Of a stretch of DNA of 64,000 nucleotides, positions 46,206-55,246 are shown piece by piece. The notes under the pieces were generated by a model. That model made no database searches and was not told the origin of the DNA. It worked only from the letters and a program-made list of their open reading frames with translations. Position numbers and translations under genes: made by a program. Each line of letters opens with the position of its first letter. Within the stretch, counting starts at the first letter, position 1. The stretch comes from Treponema vincentii (GTDB lineage: Bacteria; Spirochaetota; Spirochaetia; Treponematales; Treponemataceae): positions 806,001 through 870,000 of the forward strand of contig NZ_CP050497.1 of NCBI RefSeq assembly GCF_018336815.1, written 5' to 3'.

Positions 46206-47657
46206 ATGATTACAACCCGTTTGCCGGAAAATCTCTCCGGTTATCATATACACATGATCGGTATTAAAGGAACCGGCATGGCGGCCTTAGCGGAGCTGCT
46301 TGTTTCGCGGGGCGCGATTCTGAGCGGCAGTGATGTCAGCGATGAATTTTATACCGATGCGTTGCTGCGTAAGCTGAACATACCGGTCAGCACTCCTTTT
46401 GCGCCTTCAAACATTCCCGCTTCCACCAAGCTTATCATATATTCAACGGCGTACGCGCCTGACAAAAACCCTGAGCTATATGCCGCTGTGGAAAAAAATA
46501 TCCCGCGTATGAGCTATCCCGAAGCGTTGGGCGCTTTTTCTCAACACAGTTATTCGGCAGGTATCGCAGGCGTGCACGGCAAAACGACAACTACCGGTAT
46601 TGCAGGAACGTTGTTAAAGGATTTAAACTTGAGCGCCTCAGTATTGGCGGGGAGCGCCGTGTCCAACTTCGGCGGCGGATGCACGGTTATCAACGGTTCA
46701 AAGTATTTTGTCGCCGAAACCTGCGAATATAAACGCAACTTTTTGTTTTTTCATCCTCAAAAAATCGTACTTACCAGCATCGAAAGCGATCATCAAGATT
46801 ACTATCCTCAATACGAAGACATATTGACTGCCTTCTTACAGTACATCGACCGCCTGCCTCAGTTCAACGAATTGATTTATTGCTCAGACGATGCAGGAGC
46901 GCGGGAGGCAGCAAAGCTCACGTTTTCTTCCCGTCCCGATCTTGTCTTAACCCCTTACGGCAAAACAGCGCACGGCGACTACGGGATTAAAACTCTCGGT
47001 ATCAAAAACGGGCAGTCGGTCTTTTCTCTGCGCGGCTTCGGCGGAGAATTCCGCATCGGTATTCCGGGAGAGCACAGCGTCCTCAATGCAACTGCCGCAA
47101 TCGCGCTGGTAATCGGGCTTATCAAACAGGAGCGAAATGAGGTTACCGCCGCCGATCTCACCGCAATCAGAAACAGTCTTGCTTCATTTAAGGGGGCAAA
47201 ACGGCGCAGCGAAATTTTAGGCGAAGTAAACGGCATCCTGTTTATGGACGATTACGGACACCACCCCACCGCAATTTATAAAACGCTCAAGGGCATCCAC
47301 GAGTTTTATCCCAAACGGCGCATCATCGCGGACTTTATGTCGCATACCTATTCGCGCACCGCAGCGCTGCTTCCGGAATTTGCAAATGCTTTTTCCTACG
47401 CCGATACGGTTATCCTGCATAAGATATACGCTTCCGCACGGGAAAAATACAACGGTTCGACAAACGGCAGGACTTTGTACGAACAAATGAAAAAGCGGCA
47501 TAAACGAATTCATTATTTTGAAGAGATTATGGATGCAAAGGATTTTGTAGAACACGAGCTGCGCCCGAACGATTTGTTCATCACCGTTGGGGCAGGCGAC
47601 AATTGGAAGCTCGGCCGCGCCGTTTATAACGACTTACTCGCAAAGGCACACGTATGA
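46206..47657 (+). CDS. murC: UDP-N-acetylmuramate--L-alanine ligase MurC
   Basis: It adds L-Ala to UDP-MurNAc. 483 residues: N-terminal Rossmann GIKGTGMAALAELL, ATP-binding GVHGKTTTTG (about residue 120), central MDDYGHHPTAI and DFMSHTYSRTAAL. These Mur ligase motifs and the DDYGHHP sequence fit MurC better than MurD-F; the related Mpl recycling ligase is a less likely alternative. It heads a tight operon murC-yicC-cmk-like-mutY-like with 4-base overlap to yicC. Its promoter lies immediately upstream, so the start codon is close to the 5' end. Confidence 0.88.
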   Translation: MITTRLPENLSGYHIHMIGIKGTGMAALAELLVSRGAILSGSDVSDEFYTDALLRKLNIPVSTPFAPSNIPASTKLIIYSTAYAPDKNPELYAAVEKNIPRMSYPEALGAFSQHSYSAGIAGVHGKTTTTGIAGTLLKDLNLSASVLAGSAVSNFGGGCTVINGSKYFVAETCEYKRNFLFFHPQKIVLTSIESDHQDYYPQYEDILTAFLQYIDRLPQFNELIYCSDDAGAREAAKLTFSSRPDLVLTPYGKTAHGDYGIKTLGIKNGQSVFSLRGFGGEFRIGIPGEHSVLNATAAIALVIGLIKQERNEVTAADLTAIRNSLASFKGAKRRSEILGEVNGILFMDDYGHHPTAIYKTLKGIHEFYPKRRIIADFMSHTYSRTAALLPEFANAFSYADTVILHKIYASAREKYNGSTNGRTLYEQMKKRHKRIHYFEEIMDAKDFVEHELRPNDLFITVGAGDNWKLGRAVYNDLLAKAHV

Positions 47658-48520
47658 AAAGCATGACGAGTTATGCCTATCTTGACGGCGTTGTGAACGG
47701 TACCGATATTTCCTGCGAACTGAAAAGTTATAACTCCCGATTTTTGGATCTCAACATCAATGTTCCCTCTACAATGGCTCGGCTTGAACCGTTTTTACGC
47801 ACATATTTTTCCAAGCGGATTATACGGGGCAAGGTCGATTTTTATCTGCGCTTAAAGAAAGTACACAACGAGCAGCCTATTCTGCCCAATATACCGCTTG
47901 CACAGACTTACTATAAATCCATCGCCGATATTGCCCATGCGCTTGGAATGGAAAATCAAATCACACTTGAGCTGATTTTACGGCAAGAGGGCGTGCTGCA
48001 GATTGATAAAAGTTTTGATGAGGGGCTTTGGCAAAAAGCCCTTATCCCCCTCCTCGATGAGTTGATTGAAAAGTTCAATACGTGCAGGGTTGAAGAAGGT
48101 AAGGCGTTATCCGCCGATATACGGAAAATGCTTGCCGTACTTTCCGGCTCGGTTGCGGAGATTGAACGGCACGCCGCTAAAATGGAAGAGCTTTTTTCTG
48201 CAATGCTGAAAAAGAAATTTTCCGACCTTATGGAGCGTGAACCGGATCAACAGCGCGTTATGCAGGAAGTCGCGGCGCTGCTCGTTAAGTATACAATCAA
48301 CGAAGAAATCATACGGGCAAAAGCGCATATCGCGGCTTTAGAAAAAGAAATTGCAGAAAACGAAACTCCCGGACGGAGAATTGATTTCCTGTGTCAGGAA
48401 ATCAATCGGGAGATCAACACCATCGGCTCCAAAAATCAGCTGACGGAAATCGGACAGGCGGTAATCTCCGCTAAGGATGCTCTGGAAAATATCCGTGAGC
48501 AGGCTCACAATATCGAATAA
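47654..48520 (+). CDS. yicC: YicC-family endoribonuclease-like protein
   Basis: 288 residues matching the YicC/DUF1732 family: MKSMTSYAYLD at the N-terminus, ELKSYNSRFLDLNINVPS, and a C-terminal GRRIDFLCQEINREINTIGSKN. The C-terminal signature motif FLxQExxREiNTxxSK is complete. Family members have been linked to RNA cleavage and to stationary-phase growth. The ATG at 47654 overlaps the murC stop (ATGA), indicating translational coupling. No membrane or signal segments. Confidence 0.93.
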   Translation: MKSMTSYAYLDGVVNGTDISCELKSYNSRFLDLNINVPSTMARLEPFLRTYFSKRIIRGKVDFYLRLKKVHNEQPILPNIPLAQTYYKSIADIAHALGMENQITLELILRQEGVLQIDKSFDEGLWQKALIPLLDELIEKFNTCRVEEGKALSADIRKMLAVLSGSVAEIERHAAKMEELFSAMLKKKFSDLMEREPDQQRVMQEVAALLVKYTINEEIIRAKAHIAALEKEIAENETPGRRIDFLCQEINREINTIGSKNQLTEIGQAVISAKDALENIREQAHNIE

Positions 48521-48544
48521 GGGATACTAAGAGAGAGACTATTG

Positions 48545-49120
48545 ATGAAAAACAACTACGCCATTCCTGCAAAAAAAGAGCTGCGCATTGCAATTTCAGG
48601 TGCTTCCGGCTGCGGCAACACAACGGTCTCTACTTTGTTGGCCGACACGTTGGGTATTCCATGCATCAATTATACCTTTAGGAATCTCGCAAAAGAATTG
48701 GGTATGCCGTTAAAAAAAGTCATTGAGCAAGCGAAAACGGATTTCAGCTTTGACCGTATTGTCGATAGCCGCCAAGTTGAGCAGGCGTTGAAATCATCGT
48801 GCGTATTGGGTTCCCGCCTTGCGATTTGGATGCTGAAAGAGGCGGATTTAAAAGTGTATCTTTATGCCTCCGAAGAAGTACGCGCGGGACGCATTTTTCA
48901 ACGGGAGGGTGGAAGCCTTGAGCATATCAAAGAGTTTACCGCGATGCGGGACAGCGACGACACCCGCCGATACAAAGAATTGTACAATATCGACAATACC
49001 GATTATGCCTTTGCCGATATGCTGATCGATACGGAGCATTATACGCCGGATGTCATTGTAGGGCTTATCATAGACGAGCTTTTACGGCGTTCGCTCATTG
49101 TTCGGAAAGCAGACAGATGA
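48545..49120 (+). CDS. Cytidylate-kinase-like protein with altered Walker A
   Basis: 191 residues, start ATG 48545 (a TTG one codon earlier is less likely). It is of the small, archaeal-type CMP-kinase/AAA family: P-loop region ISGASGCGNTTVSTLL, then INYTFRNLAKELG and a C-terminal VIVGLIIDELL. The P-loop normally reads GxxGxGK(S/T), but here the Lys is Asn (GCGNTT). I believe this substitution also occurs in other spirochaete members, so it would be a lineage feature and not decay. Whether it still phosphorylates CMP is open. Between yicC (24-base gap) and mutY-like (4-base overlap). Confidence 0.75.
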   Translation: MKNNYAIPAKKELRIAISGASGCGNTTVSTLLADTLGIPCINYTFRNLAKELGMPLKKVIEQAKTDFSFDRIVDSRQVEQALKSSCVLGSRLAIWMLKEADLKVYLYASEEVRAGRIFQREGGSLEHIKEFTAMRDSDDTRRYKELYNIDNTDYAFADMLIDTEHYTPDVIVGLIIDELLRRSLIVRKADR

Positions 49121-49950
49121 GTATTCTTGAAGCACCACCTCATCCCGATTACACCGATTTTCAAAAAGCGATTTTAGATTACTATGCTGCACACGGCAGG
49201 TCTTTTCCGTGGCGCACGACAAACGATCCGTATTCCATCCTTGTGTCCGAATTTATGCTGCAGCAAACGCAGACCGAACGGGTGGTGGAAAAATATAACC
49301 GCTGGTTGGAAGTGTTCCCCACGGTGCAAGACCTTGCGGCCGCCTCCCTCGTGCAGGTGCTTGAGCAATGGGTAGGTCTTGGGTACAACCGCCGTGCGCG
49401 TTTTTTACACCAGTGCGCCCAAACCATTGCAAGCGAATACGGCGGAGTTGTTCCCGACACTTCTAAAACGCTTCAAACGCTTTCGGGTATCGGTCCCTAC
49501 ACAGCTGCCGCGATTTCGACATTTGCCTACAATAAACCTAACGCATTTATCGAAACAAATATCCGCGCGGTGTTTATCTTTTTCTTTTTTAAGGATAGGG
49601 CAGATATCAGCGATAAAGAAATATTCCCGCATATCGAAGCGTCGCTGTATACAGAAAATCCGCGGCTTTGGTACTACGCGCTGATGGACTACGGCGTGGA
49701 ATTAAAAAAGAAAACCGTCAATCCGAACAGAAAAAGCAGGCATTATACCAAACAGTCCAAATTTGAAGGGTCGGTACGGCAAGCGCGCGGCGCAGTAATC
49801 AGAACTCTTACGGCGCACAATAACCAAGGATATGCAGAGCTGTACGGCAATACTCAGACGGAAAAACTCCTCTTCGATAAAGCGCTTGAAGGACTCATCC
49901 GCGAAGGTTTTGTGGCAGAAGAAGGCGGCTGTTATTCCATTAAGCAGTAA
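49117..49950 (+). CDS. mutY: MutY-family DNA glycosylase lacking the iron-sulfur cluster
   Basis: 277 residues with the HhH-GPD fold: FPWRTTNDPYSILVSEFMLQQTQTERV (quoted in part: SEFMLQQTQTERV) includes the Glu that is catalytic in MutY, and HhH is LSGIGPYTAAAI. The position of the MutY Asp (usually LDGNVKRV) reads IETNIRAVF, i.e. Glu at the Asp. The four Cys of the C-terminal 4Fe-4S cluster are absent and the NUDIX-like C-terminal domain is missing. It probably removes A mispaired with oxidised G, or has a shifted specificity. The start overlaps the kinase-like gene by 4 bases. Confidence 0.8.
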   Translation: MSILEAPPHPDYTDFQKAILDYYAAHGRSFPWRTTNDPYSILVSEFMLQQTQTERVVEKYNRWLEVFPTVQDLAAASLVQVLEQWVGLGYNRRARFLHQCAQTIASEYGGVVPDTSKTLQTLSGIGPYTAAAISTFAYNKPNAFIETNIRAVFIFFFFKDRADISDKEIFPHIEASLYTENPRLWYYALMDYGVELKKKTVNPNRKSRHYTKQSKFEGSVRQARGAVIRTLTAHNNQGYAELYGNTQTEKLLFDKALEGLIREGFVAEEGGCYSIKQ

Positions 49951-50088
49951 GGGGCAGTCTGCTTTCTGTAACCAACGGCAAGTACGGTTTTCGGTGTTGC
50001 TTGGTAATACCTCATACGAGTAATGCTATCATTATCCATCTTGTCGCTCAATCCTCGTTTTTACAAACCGGTTGGTACAACATATTGT

Positions 50089-52182
50089 CTAGTTGACTTT
50101 AAATTTTCCTACTTCCTCTGCCAAGCTTTCAATACTCCGTTTATTTTTCTGCGTAATCTCATTGACTTCTTGTATCGCATTGTTAATTTGCACTGCACCG
50201 GAGGCCATTTCGTTCATACTGTCGGTGATAATGCGGCTAAGATTGTCTAATTTGCACATTTCTTGTGCAACGCTCTCGCCACCTTTCAGCATCTCTTCCG
50301 AACCGCTTTGAACCTCCACCGTTACCATGTTGATATTTTTGATAGCTGTTAATACTTCTTTACTGCCGTTTTCTTGTTCTTTCATCGATTTAGTTAGTAA
50401 GGCGCTCATCTCCTTAACCTGTTCGGCAAGGGTGAAAATTGCATTGAACTTTTCTTCTACCGTTTTTGAAGATGCAGAAAGCGTTTCAATTTCACCGGAT
50501 AATGTTTTCAGCGTTGCGGTGATGGTTTTTCCTTGCATTGCAGAATCTTCGGCAAGTTTGCGGATTTCATCCGCAACGACGGCAAAGCCCTTGCCTGCCT
50601 CACCGGCGTGAGCCGCTTCAATCGCAGCATTCATCGCGAGTAAGTTTGTCTGCGACGCAATATGTTGAATAACGCTGCTTGCTTCCATCAGCGAGCCTGA
50701 CTCTTCTGCAATCTTCTGTGTGACGGTGTTGGATGTTACCAGCGTCGCTTTGCCGTCTCCGGTTGCGCTTGTCAAGTTTTTAATTACGTCATCGGTCTTG
50801 CCGAGTGTCTGTCCGATAGAGGCGATATTCGCTACCATTTCTTCTACGGAAGAAGAAGATTGTGCAACACTTGTCGCTTGTGTTTCGATACTGTTATTCA
50901 ACTGCTTTATCGTGCGGACAATCTCTTCGATAGTAGCCGCCGTTTCGGTAACACTTGTTGCTTGGGTCATCGTCTGCTGCTTAACCCCGTCGATGTTAGC
51001 GCTGATTTCATTTACTGCGCTGGCTGTTTCCGTCATATTGGAAGCAAGCTCTGCGCCGATTTCTTCCATTTCGTTACTATTTGTTTCAACCGCTTGTATT
51101 GAAGCGCCGATTTTAGCAATTGTTTCGTTAAAATATTCGGATAGATCAGTTACCTCATCATTACCGATTACAGGCAACCGTACCGTTAAATCTCCTTCCC
51201 CCTGTGCAATATTTTTTAAGGCATTAACAGCAGTCTGTACCGGCTTTACCATTGCGCGAGCGATAATATATACAATAACAATTGCCGCCAGTAAAATGAT
51301 AAGCCCTATAATGAGCATAGTACCGCGCAATGTATTGACATCCCCCATAAATTCTTCTGCAGGTGCATTGACAATCACTGTCCATCCGGTCGTTTTCATT
51401 ATAGCGTGCGCTGCTATTTTGTGTACATTTTTGTATTCATAGTATCCGATTGCAGAATCTTTTGCTTCAAGCGCTGTTTGCAAAAATGCTGCAAGAGAAG
51501 TAAAGACCGGATTTTTTGTAGCTTCTTCTATTGGATTAAACTGATTTGCAATCAATTCCGTATCTTGATCAGCGATGATTATTCCCGTATCCCCTATCAT
51601 AGTACAATTACCGGTTTGTCCGATAACGATATCTTTTATGGCATCATACATCGCAAATCCGTCGATTGTTGCTGCGAGTATATTGCGTGCTTGATTATTA
51701 TCATCATAAATCGGAACAGCAATAATGATAACTATTTTACCGTTGATAAGAGATACAAAAGGTTCGCACATTAAAGGTTTCCCACGATAGGCTTTAAACC
51801 AAGCCGTTGAAGAAATATCGCTTGTTCGCCCGTTAGCTAAATAACCGATTCCGTTTTGAGTGACAATATTAAGTATCTGAAAAGCGGCATCTTTATCGGC
51901 GAGGTCTTTTAACAATACTGCTTTTTCAAAATATGATACTTCATCACTTTGCAATGTCGGCATCTGGGCAATACCTTCAAGCAATTGAAACCACTGCTCA
52001 ACCTTACCGTCCAGTATTTCAGCCGTATCATGCACCTTATCCAGCAGATGTGCTTCAATTTTTTCTATTACAGCTTTTCGTGCTGTATGAACGGCAAGTA
52101 CGCTTTCTATCGTTAAAGCTGCCACAATAAGAAAACCGAAAATGATGATGAGTTTGTAGCGAATCGAAAAACGCTTTTTCAT
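50089..52182 (-). CDS. Methyl-accepting chemotaxis protein
   Basis: 697 residues. TM1 is near residues 9-30, followed by a periplasmic double-Cache-like sensor domain (about 35-280), TM2 (about 285-307), a HAMP segment (about 310-365) and the long cytoplasmic signalling coiled coil with the conserved tip [38 protein letters not shown] (in part: [16 protein letters not shown]). It has no C-terminal CheR-docking pentapeptide (ends GKFKVN). A ligand such as an amino acid is typical for Cache sensors, but not determinable. ATG 52182 is divergent from and very close to ctpA, and its ribosome site is weak. Confidence 0.92.
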   Translation of the reverse strand: MKKRFSIRYKLIIIFGFLIVAALTIESVLAVHTARKAVIEKIEAHLLDKVHDTAEILDGKVEQWFQLLEGIAQMPTLQSDEVSYFEKAVLLKDLADKDAAFQILNIVTQNGIGYLANGRTSDISSTAWFKAYRGKPLMCEPFVSLINGKIVIIIAVPIYDDNNQARNILAATIDGFAMYDAIKDIVIGQTGNCTMIGDTGIIIADQDTELIANQFNPIEEATKNPVFTSLAAFLQTALEAKDSAIGYYEYKNVHKIAAHAIMKTTGWTVIVNAPAEEFMGDVNTLRGTMLIIGLIILLAAIVIVYIIARAMVKPVQTAVNALKNIAQGEGDLTVRLPVIGNDEVTDLSEYFNETIAKIGASIQAVETNSNEMEEIGAELASNMTETASAVNEISANIDGVKQQTMTQATSVTETAATIEEIVRTIKQLNNSIETQATSVAQSSSSVEEMVANIASIGQTLGKTDDVIKNLTSATGDGKATLVTSNTVTQKIAEESGSLMEASSVIQHIASQTNLLAMNAAIEAAHAGEAGKGFAVVADEIRKLAEDSAMQGKTITATLKTLSGEIETLSASSKTVEEKFNAIFTLAEQVKEMSALLTKSMKEQENGSKEVLTAIKNINMVTVEVQSGSEEMLKGGESVAQEMCKLDNLSRIITDSMNEMASGAVQINNAIQEVNEITQKNKRSIESLAEEVGKFKVN

Positions 52183-52258
52183 TGTATGTACCGTATCGTA
52201 TGCGCCGTCCGTCTTTGCGCAATCTCAGCAAGAGCAGGGGCAAAGTACGATACCGTAT

Positions 52259-53626
52259 ATGCAATACCTGCAATACTTAAATGAGGCGCTCCAGCGTTAT
52301 TATGTTGATGAGGTAAAACCTGAGGTGCTCTTTCAGGGCGCAGCGGAAGGAATGCTCAATGCGCTCAAGGATCCGTATACCATGTATATCGACAACGGCA
52401 GTTTAACCGGTGTCGGGCTGCAGGATACGACAACCGGCTACTTCGGCGGCATAGGCATCACTTTTACCAAGCCGGCCGTTTCAACATCCGAACGTCCAGC
52501 CTATATTGAAGTTGCTTCCGCCCTCGAAGGAACCCCTGCGTGGAAAGCCGGTATTCAGGCGGAAGACCTCATCACCGAAATCGAAGGCGAATCCGTTATC
52601 GAGATGACGACGGCGGATGTTGTTGCAAAGCTCCGCGGAAAAATCGGCTCATCCGTTACGGTAACCGTCCGGCGGGGAAAGAATATGGAATTTCCGGCTA
52701 AGCTGGTGCGGGCACGGATTGAAGTGCCGACCATTAAATACATGAAACTTGATAAGGATATCGGCTATATCCGCCTGATAGAGTTTAATCCCAACAGCAG
52801 CCGCCGTATACGGGAAGCAATGGAAAGTCTGCAAGCGGAAGGGGTAACCAAGTTAGTGCTCGATCTGCGGAATAATCCGGGTGGGCTTATCACCGCAGCA
52901 GTCGATACGGCAAGTTTGTTTATCAAAGAAGGCTTGATCGTTTCGACAAAGTCGCGTATTCCGCAGCAAAATCTTGAGTTTAACACCAACGCTGCGATAG
53001 ATGCGGTGTTTGCAAATGTGCCGCTTGTCGTGCTCATCAATAAAGGTTCGGCAAGCGCTTCAGAAATATTGGCAGGCGCCTTAAAGGATTATAAGCGCGC
53101 GTACCTCGTCGGAGAAACCAGTTATGGAAAGGGTTCCGTGCAGCAAATCTTCGATTTAACGCAAAAAGATTCCTTTAAAATGACCATTTCGCGTTATTAT
53201 ACGCCGAGCGATGCCAATATCGACAAAACCGGTATTAAACCGGACAAAGAAGCGGTGTTGTTCCCGCCGTTATCGGCAGATGATGAAAAGAACCTTGAAA
53301 AGCTCTTCAAAGATGAAAAAATTTCAAACTATGTAAAGAAAAACAAGGATTTAACCGCTACGCAGATTACCCGATATGCGGAATCGCTCGCAAAAGAATA
53401 TTCCTTAAACAAAGAATTGCTCCGTATCTTGATTCGGCAGGAATACAATAGAACGCATACCGCGCCGGCAGCTGATATTGAATATGATGCGCCGCTGCAA
53501 GAGGCTGTCAAAATTCTTAAAAGCGGAACTTTGCCGCAGCTGCTCAAAAACAGTAAAACCGTACGTCAAATGCAGGAAGAAGCGGCGCAAGAAAAGGCTA
53601 TTGCCGAGTTGAAGAAGGCTTCATAA
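52259..53626 (+). CDS. ctpA: C-terminal processing protease (S41 family), N-terminus uncertain
   Basis: A periplasmic serine protease. A PDZ domain (about 90-175) is followed by the S41 catalytic domain: KLVLDLRNNPGGLITAAVD, catalytic Ser in NKGSASASEILAGAL and Lys in GETSYGKGSVQQ. The first usable ATG at 52259 gives 455 residues without a signal peptide. The same frame stays open upstream to 52160 and encodes a signal-peptide-like [19 protein letters not shown] with an AxA-like cleavage site, but no normal start codon is present, and this stretch overlaps the divergent chemoreceptor start. A frame error or rare start (ATT at 52181) is possible. Confidence 0.88.
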   Translation: MQYLQYLNEALQRYYVDEVKPEVLFQGAAEGMLNALKDPYTMYIDNGSLTGVGLQDTTTGYFGGIGITFTKPAVSTSERPAYIEVASALEGTPAWKAGIQAEDLITEIEGESVIEMTTADVVAKLRGKIGSSVTVTVRRGKNMEFPAKLVRARIEVPTIKYMKLDKDIGYIRLIEFNPNSSRRIREAMESLQAEGVTKLVLDLRNNPGGLITAAVDTASLFIKEGLIVSTKSRIPQQNLEFNTNAAIDAVFANVPLVVLINKGSASASEILAGALKDYKRAYLVGETSYGKGSVQQIFDLTQKDSFKMTISRYYTPSDANIDKTGIKPDKEAVLFPPLSADDEKNLEKLFKDEKISNYVKKNKDLTATQITRYAESLAKEYSLNKELLRILIRQEYNRTHTAPAADIEYDAPLQEAVKILKSGTLPQLLKNSKTVRQMQEEAAQEKAIAELKKAS

Positions 53627-53643
53627 ATCGGTATTACGAAGCG

Positions 53644-54453
53644 ATGAAGCAATTTATTATCGAGCAAGAGCCGGACAGTAACGGTATACTCACGTTGAGC
53701 GGCAAGGCTTTTGCCTATTTGGTAAAAGTACGGCGTATGCGGGAAGGCGATATCCTACCGGCGCTGCTACCCCAAAGCGGCGCTGCCGATATGGTAATCG
53801 ATTCGATAAATACCGCAAAGAAAACGCTGCGGTTAAAGCGGCAAACAGCGTCGTTCGGTACAGACAATCAACCGCCGAATCGATACATCATACCCGCTTC
53901 TCCTGCCGCGCCTGCTGCCGAGTTCATCTTGCTGCAATGGGTACTCAAAGGTTCCAAGACCGATGCGATTATCCGGCAGGCAACGGAAGCGGGCGTTCGT
54001 GCCGTTTTACCGGTGATTGGAGAATTTTCCGTTGCAAAAAAACAAAACCCTGCGCAGCTGGAACGGTTCAGGCGAATCATCAAAGAAGCGCGGCAGCAAT
54101 CCGGTTCTCCGGTCAATACCGTCGTTATGGAACCGGTTCCGCTTGCCCAAGCGCTCAATACCTTAAAAACGCTCGTTCCGGCTGCTCGTACCGTATTCGC
54201 TCAGTGCAGCGAAGCCGCAGGAGCGTCCGTCGGATTTCACCAACTGCTTGCAAAAAAACCTTCCCATATTGTGCTGGCTATCGGGGCGGAAGGAGGGATA
54301 AGCCCTGCGGAAGCGGCGGTGCTCCGTGAAGCGGCATTCCAAACCGTTCATTTTAAAACAAATGTATTACGTGCAGAAACCGCCGCACTGTATGCAATCG
54401 CAGCGGCACAAACTACTATAAACGAGGCTGACCAATGGCAATTACCCGTATAA
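53644..54453 (+). CDS. rsmE: 16S rRNA (uracil-1498-N3)-methyltransferase RsmE
   Basis: 269 residues of the SPOUT methyltransferase class. It has an N-terminal PUA-like domain (LVKVRRMREGDILPA) and a C-terminal knot with LAIGAEGGISPAEAAVL and LRAETAALYAIAA, the SAM site of RsmE. It methylates 16S rRNA in the decoding region. The start at 53644 is 17 bases after ctpA, same strand and probably co-transcribed; there is no strong ribosome site. Its 3' end overlaps the next gene by 19 bases. Confidence 0.93.
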   Translation: MKQFIIEQEPDSNGILTLSGKAFAYLVKVRRMREGDILPALLPQSGAADMVIDSINTAKKTLRLKRQTASFGTDNQPPNRYIIPASPAAPAAEFILLQWVLKGSKTDAIIRQATEAGVRAVLPVIGEFSVAKKQNPAQLERFRRIIKEARQQSGSPVNTVVMEPVPLAQALNTLKTLVPAARTVFAQCSEAAGASVGFHQLLAKKPSHIVLAIGAEGGISPAEAAVLREAAFQTVHFKTNVLRAETAALYAIAAAQTTINEADQWQLPV

Positions 54454-55172
54454 GACTCTTGACAATTCCCATCGATATTCTCCCTGACGAAGATATTGAA
54501 CAAACCATAATGGATATGGCGGGTAAAGGAGAACCTCAGCAGATTGTCTTCATTACGATCTGGGATTTGCTCAGGGCTCGGCGCGATGCGGAATTCCGCG
54601 CAATGCTTGAACAAGCGGCGCTCTGTCTTCCTCTTTCAAAAAGTTTATTAAAAGCGGCGCAGTTTCTCAAACTTCCCGTACCGATCAGGCGTGATTCCTT
54701 TGATATGATTATCAGAATCTTGAACATCATTGATTCTCACTATAAAACGCTCTACATCCTCGGCGGACGGGCGCAAAATTTGTTGGACGCCGAGCGCAAC
54801 GTGCACGTAACCTTTCCGGGTATCGGTATTGTCGGCCGCTTTAACGGTTTTTACCGCAAGAATATGGAGCCGGATATTATCCTGTCGATTGTCAAAGCCC
54901 ATCCTGCGCTATTGATTGCCGGAAACGGTGTTCCCGGCGGCGTTCGATGGATTTACCGGAATAAAGCCGAATTACCTGCAAGCATCTTTATCCACAATAA
55001 CGATATCATCGACATCTTTGCAAAACGTAAAAAACGCATTTCCGATGCTGCATTTCGGAAAGGGCATGAGTTTTGGCCGCAGCTGTTGCGCAATCCCTTT
55101 AAAGTATTTTACGTATTCCGCTATCTTCTCTTTTTGATGATCGTGCTGTTCTACCGGCTCTTTAGGACATAA
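54435..55172 (+). CDS. WecG/TagA/CpsF-family glycosyltransferase
   Basis: 245 residues. The conserved region KTLYILGGRAQNLLDAERNV, VGRFNGFYRKN, ALLIAGNGVPGGVRWIYRN and RNPFKVFYVFRYLLFL fit the WecG/TagA/CpsF family, whose members transfer ManNAc or related sugars to lipid-linked intermediates for surface polymers. The C-terminal 25 residues form a hydrophobic/basic tail that may associate with the membrane. The start overlaps rsmE by 19 bases. In treponemes the polymer it serves is not known; the assignment is by family only. Confidence 0.82.
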   Translation: MAITRIRLLTIPIDILPDEDIEQTIMDMAGKGEPQQIVFITIWDLLRARRDAEFRAMLEQAALCLPLSKSLLKAAQFLKLPVPIRRDSFDMIIRILNIIDSHYKTLYILGGRAQNLLDAERNVHVTFPGIGIVGRFNGFYRKNMEPDIILSIVKAHPALLIAGNGVPGGVRWIYRNKAELPASIFIHNNDIIDIFAKRKKRISDAAFRKGHEFWPQLLRNPFKVFYVFRYLLFLMIVLFYRLFRT

Positions 55173-55246
55173 GGCGGTTTAACTGCGGCTGCCGATACAA
55201 ATCATATTTTGTTCGATCGGTACATTTTAAGGACATACATACAACT

